Of a stretch of 64,000 bases of DNA, positions 32,744 through 40,985 are shown piece after piece. Each line of letters begins with the position of its first letter. Within the stretch, counting starts at the first letter, position 1. Source of the DNA: Saccharopolyspora endophytica. GTDB lineage: Bacteria; Actinomycetota; Actinomycetes; Mycobacteriales; Pseudonocardiaceae. The position numbers were made by a program, and so were the translations under genes. Location: NCBI RefSeq assembly GCF_018070075.1, contig NZ_JAGPXE010000018.1, forward strand, positions 1-64,000, given 5' to 3'. The notes beneath the pieces are model-generated. The model made no database searches, had not been told where the DNA came from, and saw nothing but the letters and a program-made list of their open reading frames with translations.

Positions 32744-33444
32744 CGCGCGGCCGCTTCCACCCGCTCGATGGTCTGCACGAACTGGTCGAGCGGCTGAGCA
32801 CCGAGGATGGGCTCATCGTTGACCAGGAACGTCGGCGTGCTCGACACGCCGATCTGCGAACCCTCGATCGCGTCGGCCCGGATGGCCTCCAGCACGGCCG
32901 GGTCGTTCATGTCCGCCTCGAACTTCGCGATGTCGGTGATCCCGACCTGCTGCGCGTAGCCGACGAGCTTGTCGTGCGGCAGCGACGGGTGGCCCTTCTC
33001 CGGCGCGTCCTGGTAGATCGCGCCCACGTACTCCCAGAACTTGCCCTGGGCCGCAGCCGCCCGGCCGGCCTTGGCCGCTGCGAGCGATTCCTCGCCGAAG
33101 ATGGGGAAGTCGCGCCATTCGATGCGCAGGACGCCGGAGTCGACGTAGCGCTTGATCAGTTCGGGCTCGATGTCCCGGGTGAACTTGGCGCAGAACGGAC
33201 AGCGGTAGTCGGAGTAGTTGAGCATGACGACCGGAGCGTCGGGCTTGCCGAGGGCCAGCGGGTCGCCGGGGGCGCGGCGCGCCAGCTTCACCAGCGGGCT
33301 CTCCTGCTGCTTCTCGGCCTGCTGCGGCGCGGCCTGATCCGAACCGCCTGGGGAGGTCAGCATGTTCCCCAGCAGGAACGCGGCCACGACGGCGAGCACC
33401 ACCGCGGTCACGTTCAGCCACTTCTTCTTTCCTGCGCCGCTCAT
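32740..33444 (-). CDS. Membrane-anchored DsbA-family thiol oxidoreductase
   Basis: A 234-residue protein. The N-terminal signal-anchor is at about residues 10-30 (WLNVTAVVLAVVAAFLLG). The DsbA/thioredoxin_4 domain follows, with active-site C82-P-F-C85 in YRCPFCAKF and cis-proline loop SSTPTFLVND. It acts outside the membrane on disulfides of secreted proteins. It overlaps the CcdA-type gene that probably keeps it reduced. CTAC-N8-GTAG (33486-33501) lies about 40 bases upstream of the ATG and could be a regulator site. Confidence 0.9.
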   Translation of the reverse strand: MSGAGKKKWLNVTAVVLAVVAAFLLGNMLTSPGGSDQAAPQQAEKQQESPLVKLARRAPGDPLALGKPDAPVVMLNYSDYRCPFCAKFTRDIEPELIKRYVDSGVLRIEWRDFPIFGEESLAAAKAGRAAAAQGKFWEYVGAIYQDAPEKGHPSLPHDKLVGYAQQVGITDIAKFEADMNDPAVLEAIRADAIEGSQIGVSSTPTFLVNDEPILGAQPLDQFVQTIERVEAAAR

Positions 33445-33622
33445 CGGTCACCACTCTCCTTCAGCTCGGGCAGCCGCGAGCCTACCTACGACGAGCTGTA
33501 GTAGTTGAGCCGGGACAGGGCTCCAGAGGGTGATGTCCGCCATTCGGCGCCTGGGGGTGCGGTGAAACCGCTTCGGGCAGCCGCGTTTCAGCGGTTGCCG
33601 GGAAGCTCGGCGGAGGACGTCG

Positions 33623-34561
33623 TCAGAGGAGCGAGATGCCGAAGCAGTACAGCAGGACCAGGCAGGCCACGACGCCCACCGCGACGACGGCCGGGGACGC
33701 GGAGACGACCGCGGTCGCCACGTAGCTCGTCCGGTGCAGGCTCCCCGGAGCCGAGTTGTTCAGCCAGTGCAGCCGCAGCTGCAGGGATTCCCGCGACATC
33801 GCCAGCGAGGCCGCGGGCGCCGCGTCACCGGTCACCGCGCGCAGCGCGGCGCGCACCGACCCCGCGCCGCAGTGCCGTGCGGCCGCGGCATCGGCGGCGA
33901 GCTCCACCAGCACGCGGACCGTCGACGGTGCGATCCGGAACAGCGGCACGAACGGCAGCGCCTGGGCGAGCGCGGTCATGAGCAGCACCAGGGCGTGATG
34001 TCGCCCGGACAGGTGTGCGCGCTCGTGCGCGAGGACGGCTTCCCGGGTCTCGGCGTCGAGCCGCCGCACCCCGGTGGTCGCCACGATCGCCCCGCGCCGG
34101 CCGCCGATGCTGTAGGCCACGGGCGTGGCCTGCTCCAGCCACAGCACGCGGGATTCCGGGTCCTCGCGGGAGAGCAGCCGCACGGCCGTCATGTGGCGAT
34201 GCCGCTGGGCGGCTTCCCTGCGGACGAGCCCGGCGGCCGTGACCAGCACGTGCAGCACCGCGCCGGCCACCAGCGCCGCTCCGCCGAGCCGGAGCAGATG
34301 CTCCCAGGCGCTCGCGTGTCCGTGCACGACGTTGACGCAGCTCTGCGCCATGCCGATGACGCCGTCGACGCTCCCGTTGTTCGGCACAAGCAACAGCGTC
34401 GCGCCGGCGATGGCGGCACCGATCGCCGCCAGCGGGGAGGCGACCCACCCGGCCAGCGCGATACCGGGACGCACCCGGGGGTGGAGCAGCGGCCGCAGGT
34501 ACAGCGGCCCGAAGACCGCGATCACGACCGCGCCCGCGAGCAACCCGATGGCGATCGTCAT
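33623..34561 (-). CDS. M56-family (BlaR1-like) membrane zinc metallopeptidase
   Basis: A 312-residue protein with three to four N-terminal helices. The cytoplasmic zinc protease motif is HERAH in LAHERAHLSGRHH, followed by ELAADAAAARHCG, which supplies the third ligand. A C-terminal helix ends the protein. It lacks the penicillin-binding sensor domain of BlaR1, as is usual in actinomycete M56 proteins. ATG overlaps the stop of the BlaI-type repressor gene by 4 bases. Such pairs cleave or inactivate the repressor after an envelope or redox signal. Confidence 0.88.
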   Translation of the reverse strand: MTIAIGLLAGAVVIAVFGPLYLRPLLHPRVRPGIALAGWVASPLAAIGAAIAGATLLLVPNNGSVDGVIGMAQSCVNVVHGHASAWEHLLRLGGAALVAGAVLHVLVTAAGLVRREAAQRHRHMTAVRLLSREDPESRVLWLEQATPVAYSIGGRRGAIVATTGVRRLDAETREAVLAHERAHLSGRHHALVLLMTALAQALPFVPLFRIAPSTVRVLVELAADAAAARHCGAGSVRAALRAVTGDAAPAASLAMSRESLQLRLHWLNNSAPGSLHRTSYVATAVVSASPAVVAVGVVACLVLLYCFGISLL

Positions 34562-34920
34562 GCCCGTCCGCGCCCCTTCTCCAGGGCTCGGCGCAGCAGC
34601 TCCGACTCGCGCTCGGAGACCGAGGCGGCGAAGTGCAGCAGCACCGACTCCGCGTCGCCGGAGGAGTCGAGGACCTCGCGCAGCACGTGCGCACCCGCTT
34701 CTTCCCGCGAGCGCGCGGGCCAGTAGCCGTAGGCGCGGCCGGTGCGGGCGCGGTCCACCCAGCCCTTGTCGTGCAGGCGGTCGAGGACCGTCATGATCGT
34801 GGTGTAGGCGAACTCGCGCTCAGCCGGTAGCTGTTCGAGCACGTCGCGCACGCGAAGCCGCTCGTCGGCCGCCCACAGGACGTCCATGACCTTCAGCTCC
34901 AACTCACCCAGCCCGAGCAT
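34558..34920 (-). CDS. BlaI/MecI/CopY-family repressor
   Basis: A 120-residue winged-helix repressor: LGELELKVMDVLWAADERL, RVRDVLEQL and FAYTTIMTVLDRLHDKGW are the family blocks. The C-terminal dimer part contains the region that M56 partners cleave. It is the first gene of the repressor/protease pair. A 21-base inverted repeat directly upstream (34933-34953) is a good auto-operator candidate. Confidence 0.9.
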   Translation of the reverse strand: MLGLGELELKVMDVLWAADERLRVRDVLEQLPAEREFAYTTIMTVLDRLHDKGWVDRARTGRAYGYWPARSREEAGAHVLREVLDSSGDAESVLLHFAASVSERESELLRRALEKGRGRA

Positions 34921-34932
34921 CGCACCTCCAAC

Positions 34933-34953
34933 GCCGTCAGTTTAGGTGACGGC
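34933..34953. promoter_or_regulatory. Candidate BlaI-type operator
   Basis: GCCGTCA (34933-34939) and TGACGGC (34947-34953) are perfect 7-base arms around GTTTAGG, 12 bases upstream of the repressor ATG. The position overlaps the expected promoter and the arm geometry fits a small winged-helix dimer. Confidence 0.5.
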
Positions 34954-35078
34954 CGGGACCGCCTCGGGGGAGCGGATCCGGCGAGCGCGTGATGTCGTCC
35001 ACGCCTCGCCCTCGTGCTCCGTTCGGCCTGTTCTGCTGGAGGGCAGGTACCGGCGCCGGACGAGAGGGAGAGATCCTG

Positions 35079-35137
35079 TGCTCACGCTGAGCGAAGTCGC
35101 TCACCAGACCCTCGCGGTTCGGGCTGGTCGCGGGTGA
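35079..35137 (+). CDS. Possible 19-residue leader peptide before TauE/SafE
   Basis: GTG 35079 has a GGGAGAGA site and encodes MLTLSEVAHQTLAVRAGRG. Its stop overlaps the GTG of the transporter by 4 bases. That arrangement would couple translation of the transporter to the short peptide. It may equally be chance, since the peptide resembles nothing I know. Confidence 0.35.
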
Positions 35138-35856
35138 GCGCGCTCCTGCTCGGGGCGGTCGCGATCGGCATCGCGGCGGTCGTCGGCGGGATGTCCGGCT
35201 TCGCCGCATCGCTGCTGGCCACGCCTGCGCTCCTGCTGATCGGCTACGAGGTCCCCGCGGTCGTCGTGGTCAACCTGACCGTGACGGTGGTGACCCGTCT
35301 CGTCGTCGCGATCCGGAGCCGCGCGGAGATCCGCGGCAGGCAGGTCTGGCTGCTGATGTGCGGCAGCGCGCCCGGAGCGGTGCTGGGGGCACTCACCGTC
35401 GGGCTCCTTCCGCCCGAGGTCCTGCGGGTCACGGCCGGTGTCGTGGTCGTCCTGCTCGGGATCCAGCTGCTGCTGCCGGTGCGCGGGGTCAGGCCGATCG
35501 GCCGGACCGAGCACGTCGCCACCGGGGCTCTGAGCGGCTACCTGTCCACCACGACCTCGCTCAACGGGGCACCGGTCGCGGCGCTGCTGGGCCGGTGCCG
35601 GTTGCCGGTCTCCGCCTTCCTCGCGACGCTCGCCTGCTACTTCGTGATCACCAACCTGCTCTCGCTGGGGATCTTGGCGGTGGTCCGGTTCTCGGACCTG
35701 CCGCACCTGTGGCCGGCCCTGCCGGTCCTGGTGGTGGCCGGTCTCGTGGGCAACGCGGTGGGCACGAGGATCTCGACCAAGCTGTCCGCGCACGCGTTCG
35801 CGCGGATCGTCGCGGCGCTGGTGATCGCCTCCGGCCTGGCCACGGTGTTCACCTGA
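35134..35856 (+). CDS. TauE/SafE-family anion permease
   Basis: A 240-residue membrane protein with about 8 helices and the two internal repeats of the TauE/SafE family. Typical stretches are GGMSGFAASLLATPALLL and TGALSGYLSTTTSLNGAPVA, the second-repeat glycine/asparagine motif. Members export sulfite, sulfoacetate or related organic anions. GTG 35134 was chosen because it begins just before the first helix and overlaps a short coding frame; earlier starts give a non-hydrophobic Arg-rich extension. The substrate is unknown. Confidence 0.82.
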   Translation: MSALLLGAVAIGIAAVVGGMSGFAASLLATPALLLIGYEVPAVVVVNLTVTVVTRLVVAIRSRAEIRGRQVWLLMCGSAPGAVLGALTVGLLPPEVLRVTAGVVVVLLGIQLLLPVRGVRPIGRTEHVATGALSGYLSTTTSLNGAPVAALLGRCRLPVSAFLATLACYFVITNLLSLGILAVVRFSDLPHLWPALPVLVVAGLVGNAVGTRISTKLSAHAFARIVAALVIASGLATVFT

Positions 35857-35865
35857 TCCGCCAGG

Positions 35866-36318
35866 TCAGTCGTCCCGCTGCGCGCGGTCGCGGAGTCGGT
35901 CGAGGAGGCCGTCCAGCGCGGTCAGGTCGTCGTTGCTGAAGTCGGCGAAGAGCTCCCGCAGGTTGCGCGCGTGCCCGACCGCCGCGCGGTCGAGGATCTC
36001 CCGGCCGCTGCCGGTGATGGCGGCGAAGGAGATGCGCCGGTCGGTGGTGCAGGGGCGGCGCTCGACGTAGCCGGCCTTGTGCATCCGGTCGATCAGGCGC
36101 GTGACGCCGCCGGTGGTGAGAGCGATCTCGTCGGCCAGCGCTCCCATGGTCAGCTGCCCGTTCTCCGAGCGGGCCAGGCGGATGAGGACCTCGAACCAGG
36201 CGTGGGGCAGCCCGACTTCGGTCTCCATGGCGGGGCCGAGGCGCTGTTCGAGCCGACTGTAGGACTCCACCAGGCGCCCGAACGTGGTGATGAGGCGGTC
36301 GTCGATCGGGGAGGGCAC
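35866..36318 (-). CDS. MarR-family regulator
   Basis: A 150-residue winged-helix protein. Helices and wing are visible in GQLTMGALADEIALTTGGVTRLIDRMHKAGYV and ERRPCTTDRRISFAAIT (quoted in parts). It has one cysteine in the wing. It diverges from a hydrolase-DoxX operon, the arrangement of MhqR/YodB-type regulators that respond to quinones or electrophiles. The sensing chemistry is inferred from neighbours only. Confidence 0.87.
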   Translation of the reverse strand: MPSPIDDRLITTFGRLVESYSRLEQRLGPAMETEVGLPHAWFEVLIRLARSENGQLTMGALADEIALTTGGVTRLIDRMHKAGYVERRPCTTDRRISFAAITGSGREILDRAAVGHARNLRELFADFSNDDLTALDGLLDRLRDRAQRDD

Positions 36319-36340
36319 CGACCGAGCGTACCGCGTCGGT

Positions 36341-36363
36341 CGTTGACTCGTCAGACGTTGACT
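36341..36363. promoter_or_regulatory. Direct repeats in the MarR/hydrolase intergenic region
   Basis: CGTTGACT occurs at 36341-36348 and again at 36356-36363, 15 bases apart, in the 108-base divergent gap. The spacing puts both on nearly the same helix face if bent, and they may be MarR contacts or a -35 region for the hydrolase promoter. Confidence 0.4.
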
Positions 36364-36426
36364 TCGTGAACTATCGATGATTACCGTGGCAACATCTGAC
36401 CAGTCAGGGAATGAGGAGGTGGGGAC

Positions 36427-37632
36427 GTGAGCGGCTTCCCGGAGCCGGTGGTGCTGGAACGCGGGGACGGTGCCGGTCCGCTCGTCGTGCTGCTGCACGG
36501 GCGTGGCTCGCGCGAGAGCGAGATCATCGCCCTCGCCGACTCGCTGCCCACCGGCCTGTCGTACGCGGCGGTGCGCGCACCGATCGCGGAGGGCGACGGA
36601 TTCGCCTGGTTCGCCAACCGCGGCATCGGTCGGCCGGTCGCGGAATCCCTGCGGGCCACCGTGGACTGGTTCCGCGCGTGGCTCGACGACGTCGCGCCCG
36701 AGCGGCCGGTGCTGCTGGCCGGGTTCAGCGGCGGTGCCGCGTTCGCCGGTGGCCTCCTGCTCGACGACCCGCGGCGCTTCGCGGGCGCGGCGATCCTCTG
36801 CGGCACGCTGCCCTTCGACGCCGGGGTGCCGACGACTCCGGCGAGGCTGGCAGGGGTCCCGGTGTTCCTCGCCCACGGCGAGCAGGACCGCGTGATCCCG
36901 CGTGAACTGCTCGACCGCACGTGGGACTACCTGACCGGTGCCTCCGGTGCACCGACCTTCGCCCTGCGCTCCTCCGGCGGTCACGGCGTGACGCCCGAGG
37001 TTCTGGCGAACCTGGGGGCCTGGCTGGACGAGCGCGCCGGGTTCCTGCAACGGTACGGCTCCGGCCCGCGAGTTCTCCAGCGGTGGGCGGATTTCCCCGA
37101 CGGCCTGCCCGAACGTCGCGGACCACGTCCCGAGGTCAGCGACACCATCCCGCAGCAGCAGCTGTCCGACAACGCGCCGCCGGAGCTGCAGGAGGAGCTG
37201 TTCCGCCGGATCGCCGCGCTGCCCGGGGTCAACAGCGCGCAGTCGGCCATCTCCGTCCCGGGTGCCCGCGGGTTCATGCTGACGCCGCCGCACGCGGGCC
37301 CGCCCGAGGCGTTCCTGGTGCCCAGCGCCGGCGAGTTCGCCCACCTGCACCCCGGTTTCGACGGGTCGCTGCACGTCGCGCTGCCGGTGGGGTTGGCGGC
37401 CGAGGCGATCGCGCGCGGCTGGGCGGTCGCCCACCCGCTGGCCGGAATTCGGCTGACCCCCGGAATGGTGCTGGTCCACGGCCCGCGCGACGAGTCCGAA
37501 CTGGACACCGTCGCGGCCGTCGTCGCGACCGCCCGGGCGTGGGCGGCCGGTGAGGCGTTGAGCCCCGCACATGCGTCCCGGACTTCTCCGGGCAAGCGAG
37601 AACTCGCACCAGTAGAAGGAGAGATCAAGTGA
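36427..37632 (+). CDS. Alpha/beta hydrolase fused to a luciferase-like (DUF5519) domain
   Basis: A 401-residue two-domain protein. Residues 1-205 are a phospholipase/carboxylesterase-type hydrolase (MhqD-like). It has oxyanion loop VVLLHGRGSRESE, nucleophile LLAGFSGGAAFAGG, Asp in HGEQDRVIP and His in SSGGHGVTPE. Residues about 235-385 match the luciferase-family DUF5519 domain: QQQLSDNAPPELQEELF, GARGFMLTP, FAHLHPGFDGSLHVALP and GWAVAHPLAG. The fusion is uncommon in my experience. GTG 36427 follows GAGGAGGT. The DoxX gene overlaps by 4 bases. Confidence 0.8.
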   Translation: MSGFPEPVVLERGDGAGPLVVLLHGRGSRESEIIALADSLPTGLSYAAVRAPIAEGDGFAWFANRGIGRPVAESLRATVDWFRAWLDDVAPERPVLLAGFSGGAAFAGGLLLDDPRRFAGAAILCGTLPFDAGVPTTPARLAGVPVFLAHGEQDRVIPRELLDRTWDYLTGASGAPTFALRSSGGHGVTPEVLANLGAWLDERAGFLQRYGSGPRVLQRWADFPDGLPERRGPRPEVSDTIPQQQLSDNAPPELQEELFRRIAALPGVNSAQSAISVPGARGFMLTPPHAGPPEAFLVPSAGEFAHLHPGFDGSLHVALPVGLAAEAIARGWAVAHPLAGIRLTPGMVLVHGPRDESELDTVAAVVATARAWAAGEALSPAHASRTSPGKRELAPVEGEIK

Positions 37633-38060
37633 ACAAGCCCTCGACCGCCGGTGACCTGCTGCTGCTCGTCGGCCGCGTGGTCATCGGAGCCGTGTTCATC
37701 GCCCACGGTCTGCAGAAGTTCCTCGAGTGGGGCATCGCAGGAACCGCCCAGTCGTTCGGCCAGATGGGGATTCCGCTGCCCGGCGTCTCCGCGTGGGTCG
37801 CGGCCCTGGTGGAGACCGTCGGCGGCGCGGCCCTGGTGCTGGGCGCCGGGCTGCCGGTGGCCGGAGTGCTGCTGGCGCTGAACATGCTGGGCGCGCTGGT
37901 GTTCTACCACCTGCCGACCGGTTTCTTCGTCTCCGACGACGACGGCGGCATCGAGTACGTGCTGGTGCTCGCGGCGGCCTCCCTGGCACTGGCCTTCCGC
38001 GGCGGCGCCTACACGCTGGACAACGCCCTCAACCGCAACAAGGACGCAGCGGCGGCCTGA
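37629..38060 (+). CDS. DoxX-family membrane protein
   Basis: A 143-residue protein with four helices and the DoxX pattern: LLVGRVVIGAVFIAHGLQKF, then WVAALVETVGGAALVLG. Members (MhqP, CatD, YodD-like) sit with thiol-stress or quinone-detoxification enzymes. It is coupled to the hydrolase by overlap and closes the operon at a strong terminator. With the MarR gene it gives an MhqR-MhqD-MhqP-like set, suggesting defence against quinones. Confidence 0.87.
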   Translation: MNKPSTAGDLLLLVGRVVIGAVFIAHGLQKFLEWGIAGTAQSFGQMGIPLPGVSAWVAALVETVGGAALVLGAGLPVAGVLLALNMLGALVFYHLPTGFFVSDDDGGIEYVLVLAAASLALAFRGGAYTLDNALNRNKDAAAA

Positions 38061-38065
38061 CCTCC

Positions 38066-38100
38066 CCGTCTCGGTCGAGGCAACCCCTCGACCGAGACGG
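38066..38100. terminator. Hairpin terminator
   Basis: A perfect 15-bp stem (38066-38080 with 38086-38100) and a 5-base loop, 5 bases after the DoxX stop. It faces the convergent DUF2804 gene. Confidence 0.85.
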
Positions 38101-38138
38101 CCAGGCCCGAGCAGGGCGACCAGTGCCGGAGCACTCGG

Positions 38139-39125
38139 CTACCACCGCCGATGCACCTCTTCGGCCCAACCGAAGTGGTCCGCGACCCGGTAGGTCCGCC
38201 CGGACCGCGAGGTGACCGTCCCGGAGAACCGGCCGAACACCTGATCCTCCCTGCTGAGGACGATCTTCTTGTCGAACTTCGAGGCGCGGTGGAACACCGG
38301 GCGGAACTCCACCTCGACGCCGCTGCCGCGAATCTGCCACGGCGCCATCCAGTCGCCCGGGTCGTAGACCCAGTCGAGCTCGTCGCTGATCTTCTCGATG
38401 CGACCGTCGATGCGCAGCGAGTTCTCCGTGGACGGGGTGCCGTCCGTCCACTTCGCACCGAACTGGAGACCGATCTCGTGGCCGTCGGTGACCCCGCTCG
38501 CCGACGCCCAGTTCCACACGATCGAATACGGCCAGCGTCCCCGCCCGTGGTCCATCGTCGCGTAGGCGCCGGCACCACCGACGGCGTGCTCGCGGCGGTC
38601 GAACGAGATCCGGCCGGTGACGGCCAGACAGTTGTCCTTCCGCGTGTACTGGAAGACCCGGTCACTCCACGGGACCAGGACGCCCATCGACTCGTGATCC
38701 TCACCGATCTCCACGAACAGCTCCGCCGTCACGCGCTCGGAGTTCGCCGACAACCGGACGCCGCCGTCGCACGGGTGGATCCCGACGTCGACGCGCTTTC
38801 CGCTGCCCACGATCGGCCGGCTTCCCCACGGGGCGGACATGGCGTGGTTGCGCTGCAACCACTTCACCTCGGCGTCGGACACCGACTTCGAGGTCGCCAG
38901 GTCCAGGCAGAACAGGGAGAACCCCGACTTGTAGTCGGTGTCGGAGATCGAGAACGCCAGCACCACCTCGGGCGTGAAGACGCACCAGTAGTCGAAGCGC
39001 TTGTTGCGGCCCCAACCCGTGAGGTTATCGCGGTGCCGCGGGAATCGGCTCCAGCCGACCGCACGGGGGTTCAGCCGGCCGTTGGGCAGGCACAGGTCGA
39101 CGGTCTGATCGATTTCTCGTTCCAC
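38139..39125 (-). CDS. DUF2804 domain protein
   Basis: A 328-residue protein of the DUF2804 family: DLCLPNGRLNPRAVGWSR, FDYWCVFTPEVVLAFSISD, ATMDHGRGRWPYSIVWNW and VFGRFSGTV are characteristic. Function is unproven, but members often accompany sugar transporters or glycosidases. GTG 39125 has GGAG at 8 bases; a GTG at 39176 lacks a site. It follows the GPH symporter gene by about 70 bases on the same strand, so the two are probably co-transcribed. Confidence 0.82.
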   Translation of the reverse strand: MEREIDQTVDLCLPNGRLNPRAVGWSRFPRHRDNLTGWGRNKRFDYWCVFTPEVVLAFSISDTDYKSGFSLFCLDLATSKSVSDAEVKWLQRNHAMSAPWGSRPIVGSGKRVDVGIHPCDGGVRLSANSERVTAELFVEIGEDHESMGVLVPWSDRVFQYTRKDNCLAVTGRISFDRREHAVGGAGAYATMDHGRGRWPYSIVWNWASASGVTDGHEIGLQFGAKWTDGTPSTENSLRIDGRIEKISDELDWVYDPGDWMAPWQIRGSGVEVEFRPVFHRASKFDKKIVLSREDQVFGRFSGTVTSRSGRTYRVADHFGWAEEVHRRW

Positions 39126-39195
39126 TTCGCGAACTCCAGACGAAACGGGGAGCGCTGTCCCGGCGGGCTCCCGCACGGCAGCGCGGTTGACCGGA

Positions 39196-40584
39196 TCAGG
39201 CAGGGCTCTTGCCCAGTTCCTTGAGAATCCTCGGGTACTCCGCGTCCAGCTTGTAGAACAGCAGCAGCACGATCATGAGCAGGCTGACGATCACGGGAAC
39301 CCAGATGAACAGGGCCGAGATCATCGAGATCGCCTCGGGCGACTGGGACGCCTGGGCGCCGACGTAGCCGCTGAGAGCGAGGCTCCAACCGATCAGTGCG
39401 CTGCCGAGGCCGGTTCCGATCTTGATCCCCATGCTGGCGCCGCTGTAGATCAGGCCTTCGATGCGAGTTCCGGTTCGCCACTCGCCGTACTCCATCGTGT
39501 CGGCCAGCATCGCGAAGATGATGCCCATGACGGCGGCCTTGCCGAACCCGCGCACCACCTGTCCGACGGTGGCGAGCGCGACGTTGTCCGGGTCGATGAG
39601 GATGATCAGCGATCCGATGACCGCGACGGCGCAACCGGTGATCGCGGTGTTGCGCTTGCCGAAGCGCTTCGCGACCGGGACCACGAACAGGATGCCGATC
39701 AGCGTCGCGAGGGTCAGCGCGGTCGCCAGCGCACCGACCATCGCCGGGTCACCGACGACGTACTTCGCGAAGTACACGGCCATGCCCGCGGTGATGCCGT
39801 TGAACACGTACATCAGCATCAGCACGACGGTGATGATCGCCCAGTACTTGTTGCGCAGCAGGGAGGTGAGCCCGTCCCTGACCGAGGGGCGGGCGTCGTC
39901 GGCCTGCACGCGCGACGTCGGGTCGGTGCGTTCCACAGTGGATCGGAACGTGATGAAGTAGATCGCGGCGGCGGCGATTCCGTACACCACGAACACCGAG
40001 ACCCAGCCCGACTGGCCGCCCCCGAGCGCCTCGACGAACGGGATGGTGACGTTGCTGATCGCGATGATCGCCACGTAGGCGCCGATCATCTTCGCCACGT
40101 TCAGGACCGAGCGCTGGTGCTGGTCGTAGGTCATCAAGGCGCCGAGCGTCCCGTGCGGGATCTCCACCGCCGTGTAGATCAGCAGGGCGACGTTGTAGGT
40201 GACGATGACGTAGATGATCGTCGTGACCTCGCCGCTGCCGCCGGGGATGGTGAACAGCAGGACCGCGGCGATGGCGAAGGGAACCGCGAGCCACAGCAAC
40301 CACGGTCGCGCCTTGCCGTGCTTGGAGCGGGTCTTGTCGAGGACGACGCCCATCACCACGTCGCTGACACCGTCGAGGATCCGCGAGAAGAACATGACGG
40401 TGCCGATGACACCGGCGGCGATCCCGGCGACGTCGGTGTAGAAGAAGACCAGGAAGGTCGAGATGCCGGTCCAGATCACGTTGTTGGCGGCACCGCCCAT
40501 CCCGTAGCCGATCTTCTCCCAGCGGCCGGGCTGCGCGGAGACCGCGCTCCTGGATGCGTCAAGACTTCCTGATTGCGTCGACAT
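39196..40584 (-). CDS. Glycoside-pentoside-hexuronide (GPH) family cation symporter
   Basis: A 462-residue 12-helix transporter. GPH features include KIGYGMGGAANNVIW at the start, FFSRILDGVSDVVMGVVLDKTRSK (quoted in part) with the conserved Asp, GKARPWLLW, and later MLADTMEYGEWRTGTRIEGL before the last helices. The family imports glycosides such as melibiose, xylosides or glucuronides with sodium or protons. It heads a minus-strand unit with the DUF2804 gene. The 400-base region upstream has no intact gene. Confidence 0.9.
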   Translation of the reverse strand: MSTQSGSLDASRSAVSAQPGRWEKIGYGMGGAANNVIWTGISTFLVFFYTDVAGIAAGVIGTVMFFSRILDGVSDVVMGVVLDKTRSKHGKARPWLLWLAVPFAIAAVLLFTIPGGSGEVTTIIYVIVTYNVALLIYTAVEIPHGTLGALMTYDQHQRSVLNVAKMIGAYVAIIAISNVTIPFVEALGGGQSGWVSVFVVYGIAAAAIYFITFRSTVERTDPTSRVQADDARPSVRDGLTSLLRNKYWAIITVVLMLMYVFNGITAGMAVYFAKYVVGDPAMVGALATALTLATLIGILFVVPVAKRFGKRNTAITGCAVAVIGSLIILIDPDNVALATVGQVVRGFGKAAVMGIIFAMLADTMEYGEWRTGTRIEGLIYSGASMGIKIGTGLGSALIGWSLALSGYVGAQASQSPEAISMISALFIWVPVIVSLLMIVLLLFYKLDAEYPRILKELGKSPA

Positions 40585-40605
40585 CGGCGTCCTTGCCTCA
40601 GATCT

Positions 40606-40713
40606 TCAGTTCGAAGTGCGGTGGGCCTGCGCGGTGCGGGGGTCGGCCGAGCAGAACGGCCGGAAGACCGCGCCATCGCTGATGAGCCGGCAGGCCAGGG
40701 CGCGGGTGCGCAC
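40606..40713 (-). pseudogene. Possible gene remnant in the GPH/LysR gap
   Basis: In the gap 40585-40985 one minus-strand frame ending in TGA at 40606-40608 has the high third-position G/C typical of genes here. It reads AVRTRALACRLISDGAV then FRPFCSADPR. It has no ribosome site and no plausible start; the codons upstream of about 40770 lose the bias. It may be the 3' remnant of a glycosidase or regulator once linked to the symporter. The rest of the gap should hold promoters for the two divergent genes; I saw no further structure. Confidence 0.25.
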
Positions 40714-40985
40714 GGCGATGACCTCGTCGGGGCCTGCGCTCGCGGTACGCGAAGGATCTTCACTGATGGATCGAGGTCCGGTCCAATACCGAATCAGTCC
40801 TGCAGTGAGACTCCACGCAGAACAAACGAGGTCGGGGCAGGACGTGCGCCGTCAGCGCGCCGATGTCCGGGGTGGGGCGGCCGGTTGTTCACCACGGGAG
40901 CCACATCGGACTGAGCGGCGGACGTTGGGGCCCGCCCGTGCGTCACGCGCGCGTGGGTGCGTCGCGGGGCGCTTACCGTAGGCGC

